Shown here piece after piece: positions 12,917-23,601 of a DNA stretch of 64,000 nt. Every line of letters begins with the position of its first letter. The stretch's first letter is position 1. The stretch comes from Clonostachys chloroleuca (taxonomy: Eukaryota > Ascomycota > Sordariomycetes > Hypocreales > Bionectriaceae), in contig JBANAY010000003.1 of NCBI GenBank assembly GCA_037952775.1, forward strand, positions 29,822,001-29,886,000. The letters run 5' to 3'. Position numbers and translations under genes: made by a program. The notes below the pieces were generated by a model. The model was not told where the DNA came from. It saw nothing but the letters and a program-made list of their open reading frames with translations, and did no database searches.

Positions 12917-13990
12917 TCAGAGCGTGTGGGTGCGGTGTGTCGTCGCGAGGTCCGCCATGCTTCTGATCGTATCAGGGTGCTTCTCCCCAAGTGCCTCTCG
13001 TTGGAGATCTAGTGCTTGAACCACCAAGGGCTCCGCCTCGTCGTATCGGCCCAGCGCATGGTATGTTGTCGCGAGCCCCGCAATGCTCTTGATCGTACCA
13101 GGATGCTTCTCCCCAAGCATAGACTTTCGGAGCCCCCATGCCCTTCCAACAACAGGCTCCTTCTCCCTCCATCGCCCCTGGTCGTATAGAAAGCCTCATA
13201 CCCGCTCAAGGAATTTTGCTGTATCAAGCTCTATCCCACTTCCTTCTACCCACTCTCCTACTCGGATGGCATATACCATATACTATTTGTATCGTAACCA
13301 TAGCTTTCCTTCTGATACTAGGAAAAGCTCGTCTACAATTCGCAAAGCCATTCTGGAATAGTATACTTCGCTGTTTTCCATTTCGCTCTCTGCTCATCAT
13401 CTTCCCGACATCTATCCTCATCCCGCCTCTTACCCTCAGCCCATATCGTACAGCTTCATGCATCAGATTATGCATCTCGTAGCTGCGACTGCCTTCCTCT
13501 TTCTCACGAATACTAAGAAAAGAAAACTTATAGAGTCGAATCATCGCTTGCTGTACCTTAAGGTCCATAACCTGCCCCTCCTAGATCTCCTTCTCATCCC
13601 CCCTCGATAAACCGCAGCTGCTATCAACCCATACGGTATGTCTTGATTGTCTATATACGCAATCATGTGTAAGATTTGATATGACATTATGCTCTCTGCT
13701 CTGATCTGCTCTACCGAGATTAGCCATGTCTCAAAAACACTATTCAATACCTCTAGCCGTCGATATCGGTCCGAATCGCTTCTCTTCAGCACATCCCATC
13801 GCGTTTTCCCTTGTGCCAAAAGAGATTGGTATTCAGGATGATAGATACGGCGAACAAAGGCGACTCCCCAAGCTTGGTGTAGTACTCGTTGAATTTCTAC
13901 CAGGCGTTGATTATAGAGAGTTTCAAACAGCGTCGGTGATCCTTTGCCATACCATCAACTCCCGATGGCCCCGATGGCTTGCCTAATCCA
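12917..13990 (-). pseudogene. Relic of an NLR-type protein (NB-ARC/NACHT C-terminal part plus TPRs)
   Basis: On the minus strand, three successive reading frames carry pieces of one fungal STAND protein. Upstream (13880-13620) is a winged-helix-like stretch with a VFETWLISVEQI motif. Then comes a segment containing MHNLMHEAVR (about 13568-13400), typical of the region between NB-ARC and repeats. Last are kinesin-light-chain type tetratricopeptide repeats (LGEKHPGTIKSIAGLATTYH, then ALGEKHPDTIRSMADLATTH) at 13120-12925. Intact NLRs have a P-loop nucleotide-binding domain first; none is seen here, and the 5' side runs into a transposase relic. Frame changes and the missing N-terminal half mark a pseudogene. 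Such proteins act in non-self recognition in fungi, but this copy is unlikely to work. Confidence 0.7.
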
Positions 13991-14269
13991 TCATCACACC
14001 ATCTCGACTCAAGATTTGGCAAAGAGAAGTATCGCAATGTCGCTGCCGTAAATGGAGCCTTAGCTGCACCAAGGAGATTGTAAAGTGCCCAGGGCGTACA
14101 GTGGGTCGATAGAAGTCACGATTTACTTCGTGCCACAACGCGTCTCTCCCACCACATCGAAATGAACCCTACATCTTCTTTCATCAACAACTATACTGGC
14201 TGTGGCCCCGAGGGTCGAGTATAACCCTCATAACCGGATCGGGATTCAAATAGGCTGTGATTTGGGTCT

Positions 14270-15200
14270 TTCCGCCCATATCATCGCGTTTGGGGGGGTT
14301 GCCCCGAAAGGCTCGGTTTCTGGAATCCGTCACGACACCGCGTACAGAAGGGTGCACGATCTTCACCACGTGTAGGCAAGCTACCTGTTATTGAAAATAA
14401 GGATAAACTTGCTATTTTACGCTGCATTAAGAAGGCCTTTTTATAATAACTAAGCAGGTTCTTCAGGATACCCATTTATATTGCTCTGAGTGTACATTAA
14501 TCCGATCCTACAAGAACACAGCATTAGCCACCTGGAAGCGCTGCGCCGATCGTATCTAACCCCGGTTGAAGCCCATCTACAATTCTCGACTGAGAACATA
14601 AATAGGCCTATAGATTGGTGGCGGCATGTTTGCTTTTCAGATGAGGCTACTGTCCAGTATGGCCAGGGAGGGCGCCAGAAGCGGGTGTGCTGTAAGAAGG
14701 TGCTGGTTACGCCACACCACACAGGTTACTTTGCTAATATTAAACTAGAGGATGAGAAACTGCTTGAACAACATGTCCAACCGCGAATAAAACCAACACG
14801 CCATGCCCAGATGTTCTGGCCCTCATTTTCCTATCATAATCGCACATCGCTTGTGCCGCTGCTCGGAGACCCGGGCTCTATATTCCAAGAACATAACGCA
14901 TCAACACATACAGCCAAATTGGGTAAGGGGTTGGCTTAAGGGCTCTGTTTGGGGATTTCTATCAGTCTATTGCTTTGGCCGGCCTACAGCCCTGATCTTA
15001 ACCCTACTGAGAACCTATGGCGCATCCTTAACGAAAGGATAAATCAACGGTATCCAGAATCGGCATATTTCCCTGAATCGGATGAAGCAAAGCAGAAATT
15101 AATAGAGGCTGTGATGACGGTGTGGGAAGGGCTTAAGAGAACATACAGTAATCCCCTGCGGGTTCAATGCCACGTCGACTGCAAGCAATCATGGATGTGA
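14270..15200 (+). mobile_element. Tc1/mariner-type DDE transposase relic
   Basis: Fragments in at least two frames encode a DDE transposase. Near 14620-14660 is CFSDEATVQYG, containing the first catalytic Asp-type position; at 14865-14940 is a remnant around FQEHNASTHTA, where the active form normally has a catalytic Asp before N.S.H; at 14977-15030 is the diagnostic WPAYSPDLNPTENLWRILNE with the third acidic residue. Stops and frame changes at about 14440-14500 and 14940 show decay. The N-terminal helix-turn-helix region (about 14270-14400) is barely readable. I could not delimit terminal inverted repeats or a TA target duplication. Confidence 0.8.
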
Positions 15201-15295
15201 AAGGGTAATATACCAAGTACTAAAAGTAGATTCTATGGATAGAGAAATTAATTCTTACTGCAACTGTAGTGGGCGAAAACCAATGCATCGGTTTT

Positions 15296-15800
15296 TTCAC
15301 CCAGCAAGTTTCAGCTCATCCATTTCACCAGGGCTCGCACCAGATTAAATACCCGGCAACTACTGCAAACAGCCTGGGGTGAGATCCCGGCGAAGCCGAC
15401 CTGTAAATACCTAGGTCTGATTATGGACTCGGCGCTGCAACGGAAGCCCCACGAAGACAGAGTACGGCGGCAGGCGACAAAGACAATCCCAGCCCTCAGC
15501 AGTCTGGGCAGCTCAACCTGGGGCCTTACTCTGCAAGACATACGAAAGATCTATCGAGGGGTAGTAGTACCACAGATCATATATACATGCTCAGCCTGGT
15601 CAAACTCAAACTGGAGAACGCGGACCATAATATATCCAAACAAGACACTGACACAGCTGCAGCATTGTAGTCTTCCGATCCTGTAGGGCTTTCAGTGTCC
15701 ACCTAAGCATCTCCAGCGAACCTTTCGGAACTAACTCACACTCACTATTAACCATCTGCACATCTTCTGAAGAACCTGCACTGCGAATGCGAGGTCGTCA
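15296..15800 (+). mobile_element. LINE (non-LTR retrotransposon) relic, reverse transcriptase C-terminus
   Basis: One frame reads from about 15300 through CKYLGLIMDSALQRKPHEDR (15400-15455), then QATKTIPALSSLGSSTWG and YRGVVVPQIIYTCSAWSNS (15548-15610). This is the conserved thumb/linker region that follows the catalytic core in fungal Tad/I-type LINE reverse transcriptases. The catalytic core and endonuclease are missing, so the copy is 5'-truncated, and the frame breaks near 15680 before any RNase H domain. It lies just downstream of the transposase relic. Confidence 0.8.
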
Positions 15801-16594
15801 AGGCGATCCAAGATAGCTTCTACACTGCAATCTTGAGACATCAAAGGTCTCCAGCACGTGAAAACCAGATAGCATTTTTCTGCGAAGAGTTACCCATGCG
15901 ACTAGGACTGATAGAGAAAGTGGTAAGTGGGCAAGGTTGTTACCGTGCTCGAACCAAAGCACTGACAATGCTTTCCCGGGTTGTTCCAAGAGCTTCGGCA
16001 ATACTCACTGGTCATCCTCGGATTCGACTCCATAAAAACTACTCATAAATGACCAAGTTCCCCGATGTCAAGAGTTCCGGGTTCAAAACAGTCCACAGCG
16101 TGCTTACTCAACGGGTTGAGGATATAGGGCATCGGTAAATCAATCGTCTCCCACATGCGAAAATGTTACTCAATCGTCGCTTGACCCCAGCTCGTCTTTG
16201 TAGAGTGCATTGAGGGTTATGGAGAGTACTCTGTGGTAATGACTCAATCACCCGGCGGTAGCCCCTTCGATTGATCGATTTCAAGACACGAAAAACTAGA
16301 TGTGAGGCTGTATATATATCTCAATTCAAAGTCTGAACCTACTGGCTGTGGTGCCGGTGGAGGGTCCAACCAGCCAACTCTACTACCAACCGGAGCCTCA
16401 AGAAAATCGCGACCACAGGTGCCCTCGGCTAGGATGGGCAACGCATCCAAAACAACCAAGTCGAAAACTAATAAATATCAGGAAGTTTGGTGTGTTTTGT
16501 GGTGTGGTGGGAACTTCTTCATCTGTCCAATCTTTTGCCCAACAGCTCCCAATGTGATTAGCCCAGATATCTGGTAAGCGCTCTGTGCATTATG
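15801..16594. other. Repeat-rich intergenic stretch, no gene recognised
   Basis: Open frames of 60-90 codons occur on both strands, but none has a recognisable motif or a plausible exon structure. The first few hundred bases may be further decayed LINE sequence. This is also the 3' flank of the sulfotransferase-like gene. Confidence 0.45.
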
Positions 16595-17440
16595 CTAATA
16601 ACCACGGAGAAAAAATTTGCGGGCTGCGCTTTTTGTGATCTTATCTCCCAATCTTTTACTTCTGGCCTCATAATCCCTTTTCTCATTGATATGCGGAAAG
16701 GGCACATCTGGAACAGGTTTCCCCAAAAATGAACAGAGTGGTTCCCAGCCATCGGCTAGGTTGAAATCAAGAAGCTGCGTACTCGGAACACTGCTGCGGA
16801 CGAATTCATAGTGCCTGATGTATGCTGCTCGCAGATTCTTTCCAACATCTTCGGGACAGTCTGATCTGGTCCAGCCCTGTTGCGTCCGAAACGACACGGA
16901 GCCGCATGGATAGCCTGAGTAGTCGCCAACTTTGGTGACGAACCAGCGCATCCAGGGGCTGCTTATCGGCTTGACAACGGACTGCATGCTGTTCCACCAA
17001 GCGTCGATGTCGCGCTCAACGAGGATCACCTTGGCGTCAGGATACGCCGGGATCAGAGACTCGGCGTAGAAAGACGCCACGTCTGAAACGGCGTCGTACT
17101 GCCCGAACACTTGGTCCCATTCTTCTCGAGAGAATGGGACCGCACGATACGTGGGGAGGTTTGGAAACGTGGCGTCGTTCGCTTGGTCCAGGATTGGCCA
17201 CTGCCACTGCAGATGGTCGAGCTCGCAGAGATCCCACCCGTGGTGCGTGTTGGGGAACCCGAGTATCTCGAGGGCTCTCATCAATGAAGCAGTACCCGTG
17301 CGTGGACTGCCCAGACAAAGAATGGGTGGCCTTTCAATCGGCTTGACGGGGTGAACTTGGCCGCCCTCTGGAAAGATCGACCGCCGGGTGTCGATCTTAG
17401 CATCTGGCTGAGATTCTTCTGCCGGCGTCGAAGCCATCAT
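16595..17440 (-). CDS. Sulfotransferase family (Sulfotransfer_4-like) P-loop protein
   Basis: An uninterrupted frame of 281 residues from the ATG at 17440. The frame stays open 69 codons further upstream, but that part has the odd composition of a leader and the conserved family start is near here; a second ATG follows at once. The N-terminal P-loop-like LCLGSPRTGTASLMRALEIL (about residues 39-58) is the phosphosulfate-binding loop of this fungal family. VILVERDIDAWWNSM (about 140-154) matches the conserved strand-helix with the 3'-phosphate-binding residues, and PFPHIN lies near the C-terminus. Members are usually 230-290 residues, so the gene looks complete. The acceptor substrate is unknown. 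The start lies about 520 bases from the 3' end of the regulator gene on the same strand. Confidence 0.85.
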   Translation of the reverse strand: MMASTPAEESQPDAKIDTRRSIFPEGGQVHPVKPIERPPILCLGSPRTGTASLMRALEILGFPNTHHGWDLCELDHLQWQWPILDQANDATFPNLPTYRAVPFSREEWDQVFGQYDAVSDVASFYAESLIPAYPDAKVILVERDIDAWWNSMQSVVKPISSPWMRWFVTKVGDYSGYPCGSVSFRTQQGWTRSDCPEDVGKNLRAAYIRHYEFVRSSVPSTQLLDFNLADGWEPLCSFLGKPVPDVPFPHINEKRDYEARSKRLGDKITKSAARKFFLRGY

Positions 17441-17960
17441 CGTAGAATTGGTGTGTATGTTTCTTGCCAGGGTCAGTTGCACCCGAACACAGCTCAGTAG
17501 GCCTGGGCGAGTGGCGAGTGACGTGGTTACAATTAATGTAAGCCTACTGCACTGCTCAAGCGAGGATTGGATGCCCACAAGAATTGGGTGGATATGAAAT
17601 GGATGAAATGGACTCAGACAGGATTCTAGAGCCAATTTAGGCAGCAAGTTGCCCTAATTGCTGACATATAAGACGAATGCCAGTCAGCGCTGGCCAAGTC
17701 GGCTTCGGACAAAGGCTTAGAATTGGGACCGACCTAGCCAATCACATCTGCCTAATGGACTGTTTTTGATATATTTAGTATTTCTGTCCACCCGAAAATG
17801 GTATCCAGGTTGTTTGAGATTCTTATATTCAGGCACTGGGTAGCTCTATCATTGCCACTATAGAAATACTCGCTATAGGCATTATGTTGATTTACTAATT
17901 CGACAGTTACTGTAACGAGCAACTCCCGTGATTCGCCTTTGATTCTCCGGCAAAGCGGAG
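17441..17960. other. Promoter of the sulfotransferase gene and 3' end of the next gene
   Basis: The interval holds the upstream region of the gene starting at 17440 and the downstream region of the regulator ending at 17961, both on the minus strand. No further gene or clear motif is seen; a 149-codon frame at 17752-18201 mostly overlaps the regulator in another frame. Confidence 0.5.
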
Positions 17961-19329
17961 TCAGTACCTCGACCCCTTGAGCCGCAGAGTCTCGAGCGGC
18001 CATCTCGACACGTCCGCCCACGGCGCGTCGCCGAGCCACTTCCCAATAGCCCTGGTCAGCCTCGCGCTCCACCCATCCAGGAACCAGCAGGTGTCTTCCG
18101 TGGCCTGCAGCACGATGCAGTAATACAGAAACACGGTCAGCGCCGCCGGGTGCCGCTGCTCGAGCAGGGCGATGAAGTCCTGGGCGAGCGCCCGCGGCCA
18201 CATGAAGACGGCCCTCAGCTCGTGGCTCGTCATGACCTTGGAGCCTGGCATGTCGCCCGTGGACTGGATCAGCGCCGCGATGCCCTCGCCAACTGTGTGT
18301 GCTTCTGCCTGGTCGAGATGACGGCAGGTTGAGATGAAGACGGCCAGCTCGTCCAGCTTGTCCCTGACGAGATCCAAGGTGCCGCCGCTGCTGACCTCGG
18401 CGGGGGCGCGGTCGCTCACGAGGGAGTGCACGATGTTGCCGGGAATTTGCCTGATGGACGCGTCCTGGATGGCCCGCAAGCCCCGCACAACAGTGAAAAT
18501 CTCGAGCATCTCATCCATGGCCGTGTGCGCGGCGCCCGGATCGGCATTGTAGAGGTGGCGCGACGCAAAGCTCGACGCGAGGAAGAGCCCCGCGGCGAGA
18601 AACAGCGCGAGGCTGCCCTCCTCGGTCGCGACGTCGGCGCCGACGAGGAGGAGGCGCCGCATGCCCGCAATGGCGTGGCCCTGGTGCTGCGACCCGTGGG
18701 AGAGGTACTTGGTCCGGTCCCCGGGTCGCAGGTAGGCGGCGTGGACGGCGGCGAGGGCGAGCACCTGGTGCAGGAGGTGCGGGTGGCCGAGGGCGACGCG
18801 CGGGATGTAGTCCATGAAGACCCAGATGCTCTGCGGAGGGATGGGGAAGCTCTGGGACGTCCGCGATGTGTAGTGGTGCAGGAGGCCGAGGTCGAGGATC
18901 CGCGCATCCGTGACGGCCATGTCGACAAAGGCCGCGGGTGCCGGCGCCGGAGCCGGGGCAGGATCTGATACCGGAGGGCGGGTGGCGGGATGGAGCGGAC
19001 GGTGGTGCCTAGGCCGTGGCAGAGATGCCGACGATTCGCTCGATGACACGCAAGGGCTAGAACCACGACCGGATGCTTCGTCCTTGTCTCGTCGCGTTAG
19101 GACACCGGGCAGCCGAGCATGGCCGGCCGCTGGGACCAAGCTGCATGGGACATTGTGCTTGGTGCACGCCGTACATGGAATCTTCTCGTCACACTATCAA
19201 GCGGTCATGGGTAATGTAAGAAAAAGGCTGTAGGTAACGGAAATGTCAGCTATACGAACCCACCTTGACTCGTCTCTTCTTGCATGCCATGCACCCATTT
19301 CGGGACTTTTTGTAACCGATTCGGCCCAT
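17961..19329 (-). CDS. Zn2Cys6 transcription factor (sterol-uptake-control type layout)
   Basis: Two exons. Exon 1, 19329-19264, starts ATG GGC CGA. A GTGGGT donor is followed by exon 2 at 19193-17961, giving about 432 residues. The join rebuilds a binuclear zinc cluster at residues 13-39: CMACKKRRVK, then CDEKIPCTACTKHNVPC, six cysteines in the C-x2-C-x6-C-x5-6-C-x2-C-x6-C order. A Pro/Ala-rich linker (PAPAPAPAP) follows, then a helical region without a full fungal_trans domain, as in the short UPC2-like regulators. It is very GC-rich, so opposite-strand frames up to 216 codons are shadows. Its start is divergent from the RTA1-like gene at 19943, with about 610 bases between them, so it could control that gene; this is inference. 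Confidence 0.9.
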
Positions 19330-19942
19330 GGCACTCTCAATCGGTCTTCATGTCACTGTTACAGGAAGCATGGATAAGCCACAGACTGTTGGTGCTCTCT
19401 TCGCTGGTCGTACCTTTGGCTGTTGCGAATAGGGATGAAGGCGGACAAATGAGAGTGTCTTGCGAATCCGACATGGGAGGGAGATAGTGGTAGTTTATTA
19501 ATAATAAAATAGAACCTACTCCATCTCTAAGCGCGTATCTGCTAGATGAGCCTCGTCAGTCTACAGATGCAGATCGACCCCTGTCTGACTGCGCTCAGAC
19601 CAATGGCAGTCGTTTGCGAACCCGAGCAATTTGCTACATCTGGCAAATCGATGGATAGAGGGCGATCCTTCGCCAGCAGGGGACAGGCTGAAGGCCCTCG
19701 GAGAGATTCCAAGATGCATGGTGCCTCGACTGCGCCCCGTTGAGATGCGAATAAGCTGCCAGCGAGGACAAATAACTGGAATATATAAGATTGCAATGGA
19801 CATGAGTTGAAATCGACGACATGGCATCGGGGCCTCCCTCTATCGACAAGTCGCCAGTATAAACCAACAACACAGCCAAGTTACTTCCTTGCTTGTAGCA
19901 GCAGCGGTAACACACCATCCAGCACACCCGCCAGGACCAGCC
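19330..19942. promoter_or_regulatory. Divergent promoter between Zn2Cys6 gene and RTA1-like gene
   Basis: The 613 bases between two opposite starts contain the upstream regions of both. No clear paired CGG half-sites were seen. Small open frames on both strands look accidental. Confidence 0.4.
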
Positions 19943-20915
19943 ATGGGATTTTACGATTATGACCCATCCCAAGCTGCTTCTGTCGTCTCAGCGTCTCTCT
20001 TTGGTGTCACCACCGCGTTGCACATCTACCAGCTGTTGCGGCGGAGGACGTGGTACTTTATTCCATTCCTAATTGGCGGATTGTGTACGTGTTACATTGC
20101 ATCTGATGGAGTGGGAACAAGTCCCGGCTGACCTTTAAACAGTCCAGGTTTTCGGTTACATTGTCCGCTGCCTTTCGATATCGCAGAAACCCGACTATGA
20201 GAAGAACCCTTTTATCATTCAACAGATTCTCATTCTCCTCGCCCCGGCGTTGTACGCAGCATCGATCTACATGATTCTGGGACGCATCATCCTCCTCGTC
20301 CATGCCGAGTCGTATTCACTCATCAGACGGACCTGGCTCACCAAGATCTTTGTGTCTGGAGATATCGTCTCCATGGTTGTTCAGGGAGCCGGTAAGTAAA
20401 TCTTCCTGGCGCCTCTTGAGAACCAGAATCAGAATGAGGAATACTCATACATGACCGCAGGCGGTGGTTTCATGGCGGCCGCCGACACCCTCGACAAGCA
20501 GCAAGCGGGCAGCAACATCATTGTGGGCGGCCTGTTCATCCAGCTCGCCATCTTTGGCCTCTTCATCACCGTCACGGCCCTCTTCCACCACCGCATCCTG
20601 CGCGAACCGACCCCCCAGAGCGTGCGTCTCGCCGTGCCCTGGCGCCGATACATCCTCGTCCTGTACGGCGTCAGCGCCCTCATCATGGCGCGTTCCATCT
20701 TCCGCGTCGTTGAGTTCATCGACGGCAAGGGCGGCGAGCTCATGTCCAACGAGATTTACGTCTACGTCCTCGACGCCCTCCTCATGTTCTTCGTCTCGGT
20801 TATATTCAACATCTTTCACCCGAGCTCCGTCATCTCCGCCAAGGCAAGCTACGGGACCCAGCTCGGGCCCCTGGGGACTTCCGACTCTGCGTCCGGGATG
20901 GTATATGGTGCGTAG
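19943..20915 (+). CDS. RTA1-like seven-helix membrane protein
   Basis: Three exons (19943-20084, 20143-20391, 20461-20915) give 281 residues; the donors are GTACGT and GTAAGT and the joins are in frame. The protein is mostly hydrophobic with about seven predicted membrane helices. Family hallmarks are the FQVFGYIVR segment made by the first splice junction and a QGAGGGFMA segment made by the second; both bridge exons and confirm the model. C-terminal EIYVYVLDALLMFF and HPS are also typical. RTA1/RSB1-type proteins confer resistance to lipophilic compounds (for example 7-aminocholesterol) or move sphingoid bases; the exact substrate here is unknown. The gene sits divergent to a Zn2Cys6 regulator, a common drug-resistance layout. 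Confidence 0.92.
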
Positions 20916-21800
20916 GTGGCAATGCTACTTGTGCCATGTATAGGGAGAGTGTTGCTGTGAGACAGGATGTCCGTCTGGACTGGGGCGCATTGCGGAACAG
21001 TGACATGGGAAGGATAATATGGATAGCCAAGGTGCGATATATACACATATACTTAGATAGTCACACAGCTTTAGAATTTCGTCTTGACTCTTTCTTTTCT
21101 TTGTAATAATTAGGTTAGACTGCAGCAATGGGAGTCATCACATAATCTGAAGTGGGCATCAATGTCCTCTCAGAGGGCTCAAGCGAACGGTGACGAGAGA
21201 TGCTAAATAATAGTCCTAGTTTCGAAATTATGGATGGAAATAGTTCATTTCATGTTGAATGTCAGGCTGAAATCCAAAGTAGCAATAATCTCATGTATGT
21301 ATGAAAATAAAATGTAGAAAGTATAAGGATAAGAAGAAGTAGTAGTAGAAGAAGAGGAAGAAGAAGGAAAGAAGGAAAGAAAATAGTAAACCGCGCCCAA
21401 AGCTAAACCAATAGCAGCCCATCCAAATGCAAGTCTATAATCAATAATAACAAAACTATGCAAATACTTTCAAATTCCAGAGAGACCAGAGACAATGTAT
21501 ACCAGGACATTGTCCGCTAGCACTGCTCCATGGCGCTGGGGTTGGCGAGGATGGTCCTGCCCCGGATAGTGGGCGGGATAATGGATACGCCCATACTAGC
21601 AGTGAGCTCGCAGTATCTGGTAAGACTAAAAAGCTGGTTATCGAAATTTTTGTTGATAATACTGACTAAAAGCCCCAGTCGCAAGCCCTGTCTTCTTCGT
21701 AGAAGACAAACAATCACAGTCCCGAGGAACAAATCAGTTACGACTAGTAGTAGACTATCGTACACTGAATAGCAAGATCATACTCGACGAATATCCCCTC
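20916..21800. other. Convergent intergenic region with purine microsatellite
   Basis: The two flanking genes end towards each other here. At about 21325-21390 there is an imperfect GAA/GTA-rich purine run. A frame at about 21520-21770 is open on both strands but shows no motif, so I do not call it. Confidence 0.5.
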
Positions 21801-23141
21801 CTAAATGCTAGCCTGCCATAGAAACTTCTGCTCTTTGCCCGGTATCAGCTTTCTCAAGGCTATACCATAGTCTCCCGCATTAGGTGTCCTCAACAGAGTG
21901 TGAATATGAAACTTGGCAGGTTCTTTGTTTGTCAAGAAAACCCCAGAATGATGGTCAAACTCAATAATAATGACTGGACTCTGGAGACGATAATAGAATG
22001 GATCGGAATCTGTGTATCCACCAATCCAACAAAAGTATGTCTCATGGAACCACTTCTTCACTTCCTCGAGACGGATCTTGCGAGCCGAATCTGGAAGATA
22101 GAGTATGTATTGGTTGACAATTCCTATCACGAGTTCCAGTTGCTCGGCAGTAAACTCAGTAACGACAACCCCCTCGTAGGGGACCACCCTGTTGTCGTGA
22201 TACGCTCCACAAAGGTGCCTCTGATCATCGTGGTTCCATCGCCCAAGGGGCATAGCATCATCCTTCATGTGTTTGTAAATCTGAGCCCGTGACTGAATTT
22301 CAGAAGGTAGGTTCTGCATTAGCTGCAGCCCAAGCTTCTCTTCGACCTGCAATATTTGGGTTCCGCTATACTTTCCATCATCAATAATGTTAGGTTCAGC
22401 ACCCGTGAACCACGGTGAGAGGACCATCTGCCTCTTATAGAAGAAAGCATTGAGACACAGATGGTGGCCGTAGAAAGAAAAACCCCACGGGTCTGTAGTT
22501 GAAGGTCTTTCTCCAAACAGAACAAAGTTGTAAGAGAATTCATTCATAACAGCAGGAGACTGTACTAGATCTCCGAGGAATCCATTGATTCGCATGGCAG
22601 CCACTGCCTTTTCATATCCCTCAGGAGACAGACTGAACCTCAAAACGTTCAGCACAGCAGAGCGCAGTTCATCACTCACCTCATCTAGCCTTACACCCTT
22701 GTCACTTAACAAGAACTCAGGATTAGACCAAGTTCGCCATTCTGGAGAATCAATATGGTACACCGTTCTTTCTCTTTGTGCATGGTCCATTTTGGACAAC
22801 GCCGCCTCAGCAGCCTTCACGATATCTTCGATAGGAATACCATGGTCCTTGAGACTGAAGAGATCTGGTCTAATCTTCCCTGTTCCATCAATTAGCCATC
22901 AGTTTGAACCTCAAGCAGCCTCTAAGTTTCTCTTACCGTCATTCGTGACTCCTTTATAGGGCTCAGCGAGAAGGCAGCGCCAATGGAGATAAAGTGCATG
23001 CAGCCAAGGTGGTGTTGCGCTATCCTTGAAGGCTTTCACATACTCGTGAGCATTTTGTTTCTGCATCACCATAAACCTGTCTTGAGAAAGGTCGGGCAGG
23101 TGGTCCCGGAATGGGGATGTTCCTTTCGTTGAATTCGCCAT
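21801..23141 (-). CDS. DUF3500 family protein
   Basis: Two exons, 23141-22937 and 22879-21801, joined by a GTAAGA donor and CAG acceptor, give 427 residues. The start MANSTKGTSPF is the only in-frame ATG that makes a sensible N-terminus; a further 67 codons upstream are open but have a leader-like sequence. The order of conserved pieces fits the DUF3500 family: a helical N-terminal part, then WGFSFYGHHLCLNAFF (about residues 200-215), PWFTGAEP soon after, and near the C-terminus an IIIEFDHHSGVF stretch followed by FHIHTLLRTPN. His-rich motifs hint at metal binding, but the biochemical role of the family is unknown. It is divergent from the FAH-family gene, 460 bases apart, so the two may share control. 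Confidence 0.85.
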
Positions 23142-23601
23142 AGCTATTGGAGACCCGTGTCTTGGGTGTTGGAGTTGATTGAATCGGATTTGTTTGAAGG
23201 TATACAGATATACTCCTTCTACCGTGAAATGTGGATATTTGGCGCCACCTTCATTCATATCTTGATCTCTGTGGACTGAATGATAGATACCCCAGACTCT
23301 TCTCACATGATCGAGTCGAGTTGAGCCATCTCGGAAATACAATCGGTCGGGTCGGTAGGTGGAGCACGATGGACCGACGGATCATTCTGTCCCTATTGGA
23401 CATGCATTCCGGTGGCTAGATGCACAATGATATCCCGTTTCTCGTTGGGCGGATTAAAGACACCAGGCAAACGCAATTCGAGATCTCTGTAGAGGCTGGA
23501 AGGCAGCTAGTCGGCTATTTCTAGGAGATCTGCTTCTGAATGCCATTTCGATATTACATGTAGGATCACCCGGAGACATCGGCCACGAAGCACGATTTGC
23601 A
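23142..23601. promoter_or_regulatory. Divergent promoter between DUF3500 and FAH-family genes
   Basis: The stretch holds upstream regions for both neighbours. Near 23565 is CCCGGAGACATCGG, with CGG-like half-sites ten bases apart, which could be a zinc-cluster site. No gene is seen. Confidence 0.35.

Noticed and set aside
13726..13986. 86-codon plus-strand frame in the NLR relic
   Set aside because: It is the antisense shadow of the minus-strand NLR-like sequence.
16050..16120. Possible tRNA from a GGTTCAAAA-like T-arm
   Set aside because: No matching acceptor stem, D-arm or anticodon arm could be found around it.
18416..19066. Long open frames opposite and overlapping the Zn2Cys6 gene at 17961-19329
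   Set aside because: They are GC-driven shadows of the regulator; only the chosen frame builds the zinc cluster across an intron.
20445..20943. Frames of 106-159 codons overlapping the RTA1-like third exon
   Set aside because: Compositionally biased (Ser/Pro or acidic) shadows; the called exon has membrane helices and family motifs.
21517..21772. About 80-codon frames on both strands between RTA1-like and DUF3500 genes
   Set aside because: No motif, no splice logic, and mutually overlapping; probably chance.
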